From: Bugulina stolonifera
Lineage: Eukaryota > Bryozoa > Gymnolaemata > Cheilostomatida > Bugulidae
DNA: 64,000 nt
Assembly: GCA_935421135.1 (NCBI GenBank)
Contig: OW285188.1
Location: 22,979,233-23,043,232 of the forward strand
Direction: 5' to 3'
The notes below the pieces were generated by a model, which did no database searches, was not told where the DNA came from, and saw only the letters and a program-made list of their open reading frames with translations. Shown in pieces: positions 13,901-25,190 of this stretch (the stretch's first letter is position 1; each line of letters starts with the position of its first letter). The translations under genes and the position numbers were made by a program.

Positions 13901-16900
13901 ATCAAACCGTCTAAAGTGGAAGAATCTTCTCTGTTCTTTCACGCAGACGCTGGCCTCCAAAGTGCCCCGAACTGGTTGACCAAATGTGTACCTATAAAAT
14001 ACAGAAAAGTTACTATTATAATGTTGTTATTATGATTATCAGGTGTGGCTAATTACATGTAGTATTAGCTAGTTAAGTGCATACATAAGCAATGTACAAT
14101 GTAGCCAAATATTGTCATGGTGAAATGCAAAATAAACATAAGATACTATATTTATTTCCAGAGTGTCACTACAGTACACAAAATTAAGTTTACAACGGCT
14201 CTAGGTTCTGTTTACTGACTACATTCTCAGAAACTGTCTGTATTGTGGTTGGCAAATAGTTGAGGATTAATCAGAAACACTGAGACTTACTTGGCACAAG
14301 CTTTAGCGATGACTCTCTCAGTCTGGAAGGTGATGTATTTGGGCGGTTCAATGGTTACTTCATATTTTGGTAGAACTACAATTACATGACATGCTGTACA
14401 ATCTGCATATAAAGGTGTCTGATACAAGTGAATGATTCAATGGTCTCCTCATCCTGAACATTAGACAAAGATAATCTGGTACAAGGAAGCTGAGGTAACA
14501 CCCCATTAGTAACCTCCAATAATACCCATCATACTATTGCACTGGATTATCTATTGGGAGGTGTATTAACCTGATAAGACTTGACTAGTTGCTAAGAAAT
14601 ATACCATCATATCTATTTTTGATCTACATGTAACTAGGATTATGATTGCTTAATCCAAATAAACAATCTTCCATATAGGATGTAATATAGTATTAGAGGA
14701 TCTCAGTTGTACGGATTGTACAGTTGTAACCAGGTAGACAGTCCATTGTACACTGTAAGACGGATGAATTATACAGAATAATAGCTAATGCATTATGTCC
14801 TATACCATATATACCCTGTAGGGGTAGATGGCCTACTTAGCTGTAGAATATTGAAACAATGTATTAGACAACCTACAACGTACACGTCTTTACAGCATTA
14901 TTACCACTGCTAAGAATGCAACCAGCAAATGCTTACCATATTCTTTGACCTCAAATCGTTCTGTATTGTCCTTTCCATTCCGTTTCATTTTGATGCGATA
15001 TTTTCCCATATCAGGTTCATCATGAAGCTGGAATTCCAACTGCACCATACCTGAAGTGAGCAGTGTAAAATACATATTAATATTATTAGTGTTGCTATGG
15101 ATTTATATTACAGCGAGTGAATATAGTTGCAATACCAGCCAATTTCACAGTACCCAGAAAAGATAGCTATAATATTACAGTATGCCCAGAATGGTAAACA
15201 GCAAAACAAACTGAGATGGTGACCCAGATCAGTAAATACCCCCATAATAATAAAGAGGGCAGTTTAAATTTAGAATAATACATTAAAGTTATACTGGACC
15301 AGTGTGTGTACAGTTACAATATTGTATATATTATGTGCAATATAATGGTGGTTATATTCAGGGTGTCAATCAGCTGCCAGAAGTTTGTTGGAGAACCTTC
15401 TACAGTAGTTGCATCATGTTTCAATTGGGGCCTACCATCAGAATCAGCCCAAGTTCACAACAACACTTGAGTTACTTATAATACACAATGATGAAACTGC
15501 TATTAGAGCCTGACTAATCCAGGAATGATTTAACTGTTGTTGAAGATGTAGTGACAGGATTAAGTTACTAAATAAAGTAGGATTATATGCAGATAATCCC
15601 TACCTCTGTTAACAGTAATGTTATTCCACTGTTCCACTCTAATCTTAGCAGGAGTCTCAATGGTTACGCTGCTGATCTACAACAGAGGGTAAACAATAAT
15701 ATTAATGATGGTCGCATTATGAGCTGGAGGCTGAGCTGACTTTTATCTTCAGTGACGTAGGTAACCAATATAGCCTTCCTCTGTTCACCTCATATCTTTG
15801 AGTGGCCAGTTTCGAGCCCACCAAAAGATTGGCTAGTGGGGGTGGGGTGGGGGGGGGGGCTTGCTGATGATTGGAAGGTGATTGGTAGTAATACTACTAC
15901 TTGAGCTGAAGTCTATCACTCAATCAGCATACGTAGCTGTTGGAGGCCTTACATTGAAGAACAAGTCATGGCTATTGAACTGGTAACTCTAAACAGCAGA
16001 GGTTATGAAGTTTAAGCACATGCACTTGCTTGTTGTTCAAGTAGAGTCATGACAGCAGCTGTGCTGTGTTTATATTTCTGTCATATATATGTACATGTAT
16101 ATAATAATTGAATCATGCAAGGGTAAGTTAGCTGAGCAGATAGATTCAATCAAGTACGAATATTTATGTCATGTGCATATAAACCACAGCTATAACATGA
16201 TATCTCTCTCACCATATCATTGGAGGGCAGAAGTCTACTGTCTAGCGTCAGGATTCTTATTCTCACTACAAACAATAGATAGTTGTTTATCTGATCATAT
16301 TGACAAGTATGTAAACATTTGGTGTGACATATAACAGCCAGCCGAATGCCACCTATAGACAGATACTGATACAGTGAATCACAACTACTGAGCTAGGTGC
16401 AGACCTGCCCTGCTTGCACTGAAATAGTATGCAGAGACACTATTATTGAGATCGTAACTCACTGAATATCAAAAGTAAATTTTTGCAACAAATAAAAACG
16501 ATATTGACACTAAGTGTACATGTTTCAGATTTTGAAGCCAAGAGTGAAAACATATTAATTCTTAAATTTTGGTTAGAAATTTCTCGAAGAGCTTATAGTG
16601 TTGGGTAATGGGGACACATGTTTACAATTTAAGAGTTGAGGTAATCATCTGCCTGTCAAAGAGAGTTACTAAATAGGAATCACATGTTACTGTAACAGTT
16701 ACAGTGTTACTGTAGCATAGCTAGACGAACATTCAATCACGTTTGTAACAACAATGGAGATGGAGCAGATAGGAATTGAAGTGAATCGAACAGACTAACT
16801 CCATCAACAAGCTCTTCATAAAATGGCTATGGTGTTCTGAATCATCAGTTTTAGTTTTTAGCACAACAGCTACCATAGAAAACTCTTGTTGCAGACCCAC

Positions 16901-17935
16901 TGGTAGCTAACAATGCAATAAGCTCTCCATGGCAATCAGTATAAATAACATTGCTTACTTCATCACATTACTACATAATACTACTGTTGAGCTTTAATTG
17001 GCAGAAGTTCACATCAACCAATGGCTTGTTGGGACTCACCTAGTTGGCCAGGCTTGTAAATAGGTTTGTCAGTCTGGATGAATGTCAGGTCCGTGTTGTA
17101 CCAGCCACCAAGCACCGACACCTTTGTAGAGTCCTGGAACCTGTAGCCGCTGCCATCTGATGTGCGTGGCACACCTCGGGCATCTATGGTCAGGTAATCT
17201 GGTCTATCTCTAGTAGGGAATTTGGGTATCTTTAGTGTCACACACTTGGACTTCTCTACAATACAAGGAGTTACCAGGTGATAATCTGTGCAAGGATGAC
17301 CAACTCAGTAGATAGCAAATGTAACGTGAAGTTGGTGGAAGAGGTGAGAACAGTCAAAGAGATATTGATACATATTGTAGGATAAAAAAAATGTTGCTGT
17401 GGTATTATTATAATTATGATGATCTATTTTTTGTCACTCAATCGACAATAATTATAAATAACATACAATATTATAAAAATTCCACATTATTTACACTACC
17501 TATGCCCATGGTTCACAATGAAGTATACAACAAAAAGTTTTACCTGTGGGTGAGATCTGCACCACAGCTTGGTCCAGAGTTTCATTTCTGGCAGACGTAG
17601 GAAGTTTCTTCCAAGAACGTGGAATCCAAACGGATGAGACGATTAGGTGAACTTGTGTTGGATCAGCGACATTATATAGATCAATACATACGGTCTCTGA
17701 AATTCCTGGGATGAATCTGTTAGGAGCCGTTATCAGGTAGCTCGGTTCACTACAAAATAATGTTGTGGATTCTATCACGATGCTTTTAAAAAGAAATTAA
17801 ACACAAACTATACATTATTACATTAATTGTGACTATAGTTGTATATAATTATAATTAATAATATAATACTTACTTCACAGCGAAGGCAATCTGGCTGCCA
17901 AGGGCTAGGACAGCCCAAGTAGTAATTGTAAACAT
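4913..17935 (-). CDS. A2M-like: A2M/thioester-protein paralogue 2, complete, 29 exons
   Basis: Exons: 17874-17935, 17544-17749, 17040-17255, 16213-16265, 15604-15676, 14937-15050, 14291-14375, 13820-13991, 13389-13509, 13136-13245, 12803-12976, 12205-12405, 11900-12071, 11464-11678, 11083-11276, 10699-10751, 10219-10347, then either 9711-9978 or 9401-9626, then 8914-9142, 8660-8803, 8356-8515, 7819-8097, 7472-7686, 7045-7321, 6305-6753, 5902-6029, 5593-5761, 5288-5390, 4913-4998. All phases agree, giving 1,618 or 1,604 residues, somewhat longer than vertebrate A2M. Signal peptide about 1-20. MG domains follow (FIQTDKPIYKPGQLG; VRIRILTLDS). The bait exon starts at about residue 784 and ends in KTVRTYFPETWLWDLV. 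Then come PDTITEW, the thioester motif GCAEQ at 1104-1108, a candidate catalytic His1220 (TVHNKYMQGG), the thioester-domain helices (GGFGSTQDT), and the receptor-binding domain (SNMAIVEVKMVSG; PAVVTTYDYYKTE). Secreted; family role is protease trapping or tagging of microbes. The bait region favours an A2M-type trap, the histidine favours C3/TEP-type chemistry, so the exact class stays open. Confidence 0.95.
6033..6172. repeat. 28-bp minisatellite, 5 copies
   Basis: Five head-to-tail units, each caaaacagtaatattagtta followed by atttcccc, nearly identical (the first has one base change). It sits in intron 25 of A2M paralogue 2 and starts next to the acceptor of exon 26. Confidence 0.95.
7307..7309 (-). 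other. Candidate catalytic histidine of the thioester domain
   Basis: CAC codon for His1220 in IGTVHNKYMQGG, 115 residues after the thioester Cys. Complement C3 has its catalytic His at the same spacing and before the same GG; human A2M has Asn there. The position +2 that is Glu in C3 is Lys here. Confidence 0.7.
7925..7939 (-). other. Thioester motif GCAEQ
   Basis: Codes Gly-Cys-Ala-Glu-Gln inside MPYGCAEQTM, residues 1104-1108. In this family the Cys and Gln side chains form the internal thioester. The more usual motif is GCGEQ; the Gly-to-Ala change leaves Cys and Gln intact, so the bond should still form. Confidence 0.9.
8518..8606. repeat. 30-bp repeat, 3 copies, beside the exon 21 acceptor
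   Basis: Three units of gtgtaaacacacagcatcat followed by gtaataatat. On the minus strand the unit next to exon 21 carries the acceptor TTTACACAG. The other copies carry near-identical sequence, so the repeat duplicates the pyrimidine-rich approach to the splice site. Confidence 0.85.
9401..9626 (-). other. Alternative bait exon 18a, Ser/Thr-rich version
   Basis: 226 bases, acceptor TGTTTAG and donor GTGAGT. It encodes RTRTAGGGSSTSTTSVEATE, a linker, and the conserved KTVRTYFPETWLWDLVDIG. The 16-residue core is identical to that of exon 18b, whereas the upstream bait part is unrelated. Only 84 bases of intron separate the two. Splicing 18b to 18a yields a stop after three codons (GAA TAT CGC TAG), so they cannot be used together in a productive mRNA. 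Confidence 0.9.
9711..9978 (-). other. Alternative bait exon 18b, collagen-like version
   Basis: 268 bases, acceptor TATTAG and donor GTGAGT. It enters with two bases completing a codon and leaves with two bases of the next codon, exactly like exon 18a. It encodes a hydrophilic variable stretch, then GMDGAPGAPGAPGADGNG (six Gly-X-Y triplets), a basic/acidic linker, and the conserved KTVRTYFPETWLWDLVEIE. Together with exon 17 (ends in phase 1) and exon 19 (needs phase 2) it gives an open frame. The bait region is where target proteases cut A2M-type proteins. Confidence 0.9.
10580..10657. repeat. Two-copy direct repeat, about 38 bp
   Basis: The unit tcaatcatagaaaaagcatg followed by aggacacaatcacacaa occurs twice in tandem in the intron between exons 16 and 17 of A2M paralogue 2. 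The copies differ by one A in a run. Confidence 0.8.
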
Positions 17936-17988
17936 GTTGTCTCTTCTGATATCTTGTTGTCAATAATAAGTAAGACCCAAAGATAGCC

Positions 17989-17996
17989 ATTTTTAT
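17989..17996 (-). promoter_or_regulatory. TATA box of A2M paralogue 2
   Basis: TATAAAAA on the minus strand, 54 bases upstream of the ATG at 17935, the same spacing as in paralogue 1. Confidence 0.5.
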
Positions 17997-20900
17997 AGTT
18001 CAGCAGTTAGCAGACATATCAAAGGTTCTTAAATAATCCTATTGAATATCAATGAATGTATGATATAGCTCAACAAATGTTTTTGGCAAGTCTGTCTTTA
18101 ACTACGCGCTGTACCCAATGAAATGAACTCTATAAAATATACAAATTTAGTGAGTATCGAGGCCATTGACGCAATCACCACCATGCTATATTTATATCTT
18201 GATGCGATGAACAATTAAATTAGCATATTATATGGTAAGCAGGAATTGTTGTTGTATTTTCCTTCCCTTCAAGTCTACATTCCTCAATTATAATTGTCAA
18301 ACTGGAAACTGTAAACAAATCAAGTGATAACTTGGGGTTGATCTATTCAAGCCGAAACATTAGTTCTATGTGTATGTCGTCTACAGCAAACATCACAGGA
18401 ACACCAAATATAGTACATAGAGGGCTTATACTTGCCATTAATAGTATCCTATCATGTTTTTACCTGATAACATATTTGTCTTTTACAATTAAGATCACAA
18501 TACGTTTTTTGTTTTAGGGCCGACACTGTGAACATGACGATCCAAATTAGTTCAACCTTTGCTGAATAAACTTTTTTTGTAAATTACTACATAACATACC
18601 ACTCCATTATTAGAATCAAACTAGGGGCCAAAATAATTTTGCAAAAAGCACCGTGAATAAGATAGTACAGATCATATAAGAAATCCATACAACGTATTTT
18701 TTGATTTTTGAGCATGGGAGTTAATTTGATTAAAATGGGCCTTACTGCAATTTTGTGGACTTAATTTTGTAGCAGGCCAAAAGATACAGTAAATATGTAC
18801 AGTACATACACACTCATAAGCTATGTGACAAGGCATTCAATTTGAATGAATGCGGAAACTCGAGCAAGAAGAAAAGCACAAAATATCATTCTTTTGATAG
18901 TTCTACACATTTTACTACTTTAATAGACTTCTCAGGCATGAAACATGCCTACCATATTTTTATTAGGAGATGACAGTTTCAATAATTTACCATTATACGT
19001 GGCTTTATTTGCAGAGTTATGGACAATATTACATATTACAATGTATGTTACAATGCCGTTATCCCTCACATTTTATTAAATAACCTTAAAAGTACTTTCC
19101 TATTTCATCTTAGAGAAGGGTTGAGATTCCAAACTCCACAATATATGCAAGTGCACGGATGTTTAAAATTTGGATTTTAAGATATTAATATTCATTATAC
19201 ATGTGGCTATAGACTTATTATTTATGTTTTATTAGACACTCCGTCCACTTCCATATTTAAAGCTCTGGTGTATAATAAAAATATAAGCAAACTATTCAGG
19301 GTCTATAATTGAAATTGTTGGCTATGGTGTGGTATGCAGTTTATGCTCTGCAAGAATCATACAAGGATAGGCTGAAGGATGCATTTCCTCATTTTTATGG
19401 TTACATGTTGTTTTGTGTTTATACTAACACATCTAAACCCAGATGCAGGATAATAAGGCAGTAGAAGGAAATGGCTATTGTTATAACACTATGATGTGAG
19501 ATTACACATGGCTACAATCAAAGCTTGCAGGAGGCTACTTATTAGCTTACCACCCTGTACAAGGAAACATGTCATTACCAAACTATTCACCTATATAATG
19601 ACTACAAATAAATCACTACATGTGTCATATTACTCATATACAACCTACATGTTTATTACCATTCTGCAAACAGTATATTCAGCAGAGAACAGCAAACAAT
19701 AACAATACTCATGATGTATTTATATATCAGTTCTAAAATTGCACAACAACATAAGCTCACATGTTCATCATACATGCAGAAAGATTAAATTAAAAACAGC
19801 TGCTCAACAAAAAAGTGTCTCTATGACACTAACTGTTACAGAATTTGCAATGAACAGTCTACAACAAGAACATCAAACATATCACTTTACATCACAACAC
19901 TATCTTTGCTGAATAACTTAAAAAAACCTTCAAACCTAATACAAACAACTGAACCTAAATAGGCAAGAAATCACTATAAGGATATAAGTTATTTTACATT
20001 CTGAAGATGGTACACATAGAAAAATGTCAATGCAATAGATGCATAGTACACATGCACCCAATAATTGCCTAGTTGCACTTAACCCATTTGCCAACTACCA
20101 TTTATATCAGATTAGCTAAAGAAGAGTATAACTGAAACTCTGGTATTCAACCCTCCACAGGGCTACTGCTGTTTTCACCACGTCCTAAGTATAAGCATTC
20201 ACAGCAAGCCTTCCTTGAGCTGCCAGCAATCAATACTCATATCTACCTAAAATAGAGGAAATAAAACAATAAATTTGGGTGTCTAGGTTTGGCAAACATC
20301 ATTGATCAGCATGCACTACCATTTCCAGCAGTTCAATTAGAGGACATCACAAGTGAAGGTGAAGTGATGCTGGTGCCCGCCAGCGACGCTGCCAGTGCAC
20401 ATCCAGCAGCACCAAACCTTTTCCTGGCCCTTCACAAGCCCGCGGTACACAATTATAACCATATACAAACGATGACACAAAACTTTGGTAGTAATAGCCA
20501 AAGAGCAGTACATAACCGTACCCAAGTCCTGTGAGAGCCTCCATTAGTATTGCACAAACTATCAATCAGTCAGTTTAGAATCTCTAGATCTGTCAACTTA
20601 TCCCACCAAGTTTTATACCAACTTCTTTAATCTACTGTCCTACAGTTCAGCTAGTCAAAAAGCGTACTCTGAAATGGCACTGGGTTCAATAACCAAAAGT
20701 AACAGCACGTGCTGGCGATTGATTGGAAGAAATATTTTCAAGTAGCAAGGTTGTTAGCCTGGCTAGCTGGCTGGCTGTGGCCCAGTATATATCTGAAAAG
20801 CTGAACAAAAAGCAAGTCTCAGGCAGTGTGGTAGAAACCTTTATACTGTGTAGTTTTTAATAGGTTTTAATGAACTGTGTCTTCTAAATGATAAAAGTTT

Positions 20901-21019
20901 TAATAAACATAAATGTCACACATCCTGGTTATGGCACCAATTCCAATACAGTGATTATTGAGCCTTTTTGGAGGATTCCAGTACAATCAAGTTGTAATTG
21001 TTTCTGGGATTAAATCCAA
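17997..21019. other. Intergenic, no gene recognised
   Basis: AT-rich sequence upstream of A2M paralogue 2. One 246-base open stretch at 20,289-20,534 is less AT-rich but matches nothing I know. Otherwise nothing coding is seen. Confidence 0.5.
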
Positions 21020-21480
21020 TGGTATGATGTAATCAATCCTAACCATAAAACACCCTATCTGTAACGGTTTGGGGCTGTATGACAGTATGACTGTTACAGG
21101 GTATGATGAATGCCCAAACGTATATTGCGACCTTGGAAAATAAGTTGATCCCTAGCGCTAAAGATCTGTTTGGAGCCGAAAACAAAAACTGGTTTTTCTC
21201 AAGACGACAACGCATCCTGCCACCAAGCAAGGGTAGTGAAGACGTGGCAGAAAAATACAAGACTTCTTGACTGGCCTGCACAGAGTCCAGATTTAAATCC
21301 GATTTAAAATCTATGGTAAAAAATTGGAAACATTTCACGATCTCGTCTAACCACAAAACGAGAGTTGATTAAAGCTCTAATTGCAACATGGGACAGGGTG
21401 ACAACTCCATCAGACCTCAATGCACTTGTAAAATTTATGCCACGTCGATGTCAGTTAGATTGACAACAAGGAGTGGCCAA
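21020..21480 (+). mobile_element. Tc1/mariner transposase remnant
   Basis: Frameshifted plus-strand similarity to the DDE half of a Tc1-like transposase: VTVWGCM near 21,060, FSQDDNASCHQARVVKTW near 21,200, and [14 protein letters not shown] near 21,280, with stops following. The N-terminal DNA-binding half and the terminal repeats are not seen. A dead fragment. Confidence 0.8.
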
Positions 21481-22031
21481 TCAAATATCAACATCCAGTA
21501 AAACTCTTTACAATGCCTTTTTCACTCATTTAAGAGGAACTATATCACTTAAAACATGAGCTCCTGCAGTAATAACACAATATTAGCATGATAAAAGGAA
21601 TTGTCTCCCCTTGATAAATATTGAATATTCTTCTCCTAGCTTTCATTTTTGCTCTCAGCCTTGGATGTTAGTAGTCTTTGTTGAAGCATAAATCAATTTA
21701 ACCATCAGGATCAGCTATTAGTTTGTTGTTAGAGAATAGCTACACATGACCATTGGTAAAAGGACATTTTCGAACAGTCACAAATTCATGGCCACTATGA
21801 CCACTTATCTTGAATTGAAGCCACCCTGTGTTATGGTAAATTTATAAAAAAAACCCGAATATAATATAATTTTATTATTATTCTACAGGTCGAGCCAAGA
21901 TCTCTTTGGATCATATATTGGTCTGAATGGCAAGTCTTTTTAAATGTTAAAGTACATGCCATTACGCATATATATAATTGTCAAAAGTGCTTACTTACAT
22001 TTTAATGGGTGTTGTTGTTATTTAATGTTTT
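21481..22031. other. Non-coding spacer
   Basis: Nothing recognised between the Tc1 remnant and the Thr/Pro-rich open frame. Confidence 0.4.
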
Positions 22032-22777
22032 GTGCTCGTCCATACTTATGAAAAAAACAATCGCAGGTTCCGGAGCTTCCAGAATACCAAGCCAACTGCC
22101 ACTACCACTACACCAGCGAGCACATCTACACCAGCGACTATATCTATACCAGCGACCACATCTACACCAGCTACTACAATGACACCAGTAACCACCTCTA
22201 CACCAGCAACAGTTAGTGAATTTCAACAAATGGATGACTCATCCAGCTCTGAGGTTTGGTCAACTATTACTATTTACTAAGACTCAAATCATTTGAACCT
22301 GTCTGCCCATTTGTTTCCGAAGGCTCGTAGATTACATTCGATATAACATTTTACTGAACTGCTAATTTCATAGTATTATCCTGTTATTTAAGGATAATGA
22401 TGATGTAAACCGCTTCATGCTTCGCTGGTGGAAGGAAAATAGTAAGCAAAAGTTTGCTAATTGTCGCAGCAATGCCGATAAGAGTAGTTTGGCCCACTCT
22501 TTCACTAACAGTTAACGATAGATTTGGCTCTAAGTAAGTACACCAACTGTCTGTTTACTAAACAAACCTCCTATGGTATTTTCGCAAAGAGATGCTTCTC
22601 AAGGTCTCCATACTACAGGGCAGTACCATACCCTTGTGTGATAATTACCATGTAGAATGTGTGCTCACAATGTTACATTGCTATATGCATGTACCTGCTG
22701 TTTATTGCAGTTTAACTAAGGACAACATTAAATTCAGATTTCGTAACTTGAAGGCCCGATATAAAGCGGCCCAGTAA
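22032..22777 (+). CDS. Possible trihelix/Myb-like protein fragment, Thr-Pro-rich
   Basis: Three plus-strand pieces may be exons of one gene. 22,032-22,262 encodes a Thr/Pro/Ala-rich low-complexity run (TTTTPASTSTPATISIPATT) ending in DDSSSSEVW. 22,392-22,500 follows an acceptor-like TTTAAG and encodes DNDDVNRFMLRWWKENSKQK. 22,706-22,772 follows TTGCAG and encodes LTKDNIKFRFRNLKARYKAA, which resembles the last helix of trihelix/Myb-like DNA-binding domains that accompany Harbinger transposons. It ends at a possible donor (CA/GTAAGT). The joins are not proven and one frame between the pieces is unclear. It may be the DNA-binding partner gene of the broken Harbinger copy further right, or a host gene. 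Confidence 0.35.
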
Positions 22778-23660
22778 GTTATAACTCTCCTTTGGAATGT
22801 AGACCAACACAATATCGCTGTATGCTCAACACGTGAGTGTATCAGTACTCACTAAGAGTGACCTTTTGCCAACACTTAGTTTGCCTCACATATTTTAACC
22901 CTCAGCCGAAACCTCAATATGCCATTTTTTGTAGCTAACAAAGAGCTTACTAAAAAACTGTAACCACATTTGATTACTATGTAACCACATTTTATTATGT
23001 TTATACCTTGCTTTTGTATACTATCTTTAGTCAGCAGTCTAACGCTAACAGTCATACAGAGCTGACATACCTTTCACTTCTTGTACATAAATAATTCATT
23101 TCAAACAACAGCATAATGTAGCAGATTACTCAACTGGTCTGCACGCACAATCCTACACAGGATAAATCCATTACTATCTCTATACCAACTATTCCTGTGA
23201 GTATTGTCTTTTTCTGTGTTTTATAAATTTTACCATTATAAAGATATTGGATAAAACTTTGAGTATGATTAGCCTTGACCTACATTATGCAACCATACGG
23301 TTGCATAGTTTTATGCCATAAACATTCAGTACTTCATCCCTATGTCATACACACATATAAATTTCTTGTAATATTCAACTTTTTATTCTAAAGGGTTGAG
23401 CACACTAGGGGCGAAAGCGGGCGAATCTGCCGCGCGACAGGCTGAGCGGACGGAATCGCGTTGATTTCGCGTCTACCAAGCTGTGTTGGATATGCAAGCG
23501 TGCCGCTTGTTTCTGATTGGTCGCAAGTTCAATTTCCCCACTTCGGCACTAACGAGTCTATGGTTTTCAATTCTAATCACTACAGGTACTCAGTTTTCCA
23601 CCTTATCAACTTCAGTTTAAATTCTCTACTTTCAACTTTAAATTTTCTACGAATATCAAA

Positions 23661-24916
23661 ATGGCATCTATTGAAGAGAAGCTGATCAACAGTGTGAGAG
23701 AAAGGTCAGTTCTGTATGACCACTCCCATAGCCAGTACAAAGAGAGCAATGTTGTTTTGAACAACTGGAATCAAGTAGCGTTGGAATGCGATCTTTCTGG
23801 TATGTATGTAGCTAGCGTATATTAATTATTTAATTTAAGATATTTTTAAATAATATTGGATTTGAGTTGATGTATTGAATGAAAAAATTTTAGCCTACTA
23901 CTTAATTTATTAACTCACTTGCCATTGTTCCAGATGTTCGTTTTCAATCAGTGATAATATTCATATATATAATATATTCAACAATTCCACATCTATATTA
24001 ATAATTCCTTGGATTGTTGTGGACCATCTATAAAATAGTCACAATCAAATAAATCAATGATCGATGATATTTACGTAATGAAACTAAATTTAATATGCAG
24101 TTTCATTGAACATACTTATTGGACAAATTCATTACATTCACATTGCTGAACCAAAATAGCTAGAGCCTGCCAAATGTATGATGTACATGTATCTTGTTGC
24201 TAGTATTACTCTGACTTTTACATAATTTTTTATAATTCAACAGTTACAGACGCTAAAAAGAAGTGGAAGAACTTAAGGGACACTTTTGTGAAGCGAAAAA
24301 AGGATCATCTGGAGAAGACTCCAAGTGGAGCTGCTTCCACTGCAGAGCCGACATGGCTCTGGTATAAGCACATGGAGTGGCTGATACCCTATCTATCACG
24401 CAAAACATAAGCAGAAAAAAACTAATTTCTTCTAGAGTTCTTAATGCTTATTTTCTGCCTAGTAATGACATTGTTTAACTATGAATTGTTGCTTTCCACC
24501 TTTCCACATTTGATGTTTCTAGCACCAAATCGAACCTAACAACTACCATCAGCAGCCCTTCATCTATTGACGACGACCACTCAAGTAGATGCTCTACTCC
24601 AGCTTCGACTTCTACTTCTACTATTTCAGAAACTCCACTCTCAAATAGTTGTCAGCCCCGGCCATCAAAGCGGAAAGCCAAAGAGAGTGACTTTGAGTTA
24701 GCATTAGCTGCCCAGCTAGCCCAGCTTACAGAAGCTGAGAAGAATATTATTCCTCCAGATGAATGCTCACGGTTTGGGGAGGAAATAGGAGAGGACATCA
24801 GAAAAATCACAGAGCCATTTCAGCGAGCTATGGCGATGCGGGAAATCCGTGATGTTATATTCAAATATAGATTCAACTCCACTACCTGCCATGAGCCGAC
24901 CTATACCAACCTATAA
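23661..24916 (+). pseudogene. MADF/BESS protein of Harbinger element, donor site mutated
   Basis: Three exons: 23661-23799, 24244-24406, 24523-24916, together 231 residues. Exon 1 starts MASIEEKLINSVRERSVLYD, the beginning of a MADF domain. Exon 2 continues it (KKKWKNLRDTFVKRKKDH; WYKHMEWLIPYL). Exon 3 is Ser/Thr-rich with a basic PSKRKAKESD patch and ends in a BESS-like helix (RAMAMREIRDVIF). The phases of all three fit. At the end of exon 2, however, the expected donor GTAAGC reads ATAAGC (24,407-24,412), preceded by C, as expected from CpG decay. Without that donor the frame stops at once (TAA, 24,408-24,410). In such elements this protein helps the transposase reach DNA. Confidence 0.75.
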
Positions 24917-25190
24917 CCACCGTTTATGTTTATGTTATTTCACCTATCATATACATCTGTACATTTTTTATTGTACCATCATTTTATTATTATACAACTA
25001 TACAATTTAAAAAATATAATACTTATAATGTAATATTGCTCGTAATTAATATAAAATGTATTCCTGAACAAAGTTCCTATTATATTTATTACTAATCCAA
25101 CAAATTTTTTTATGACAACCTACCAATATTTAATTTGTTCCCACATGAATAATTATCAACAACTATAACTGTACGCAACATTGTGTTCAG

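Noticed and set aside
15943..15978. Candidate exon 4 of A2M paralogue 2
   Set aside because: Frame contains a stop; the true exon, VRIRILTLDSRLLPSNDM, was found at 16,213-16,265.
20289..20534. 246-base open frame, less AT-rich, with LEDITSEGEVMLVPASDAAS-like sequence
   Set aside because: No family match, no convincing splice sites and open on both strands; may be a gene remnant but cannot be supported.
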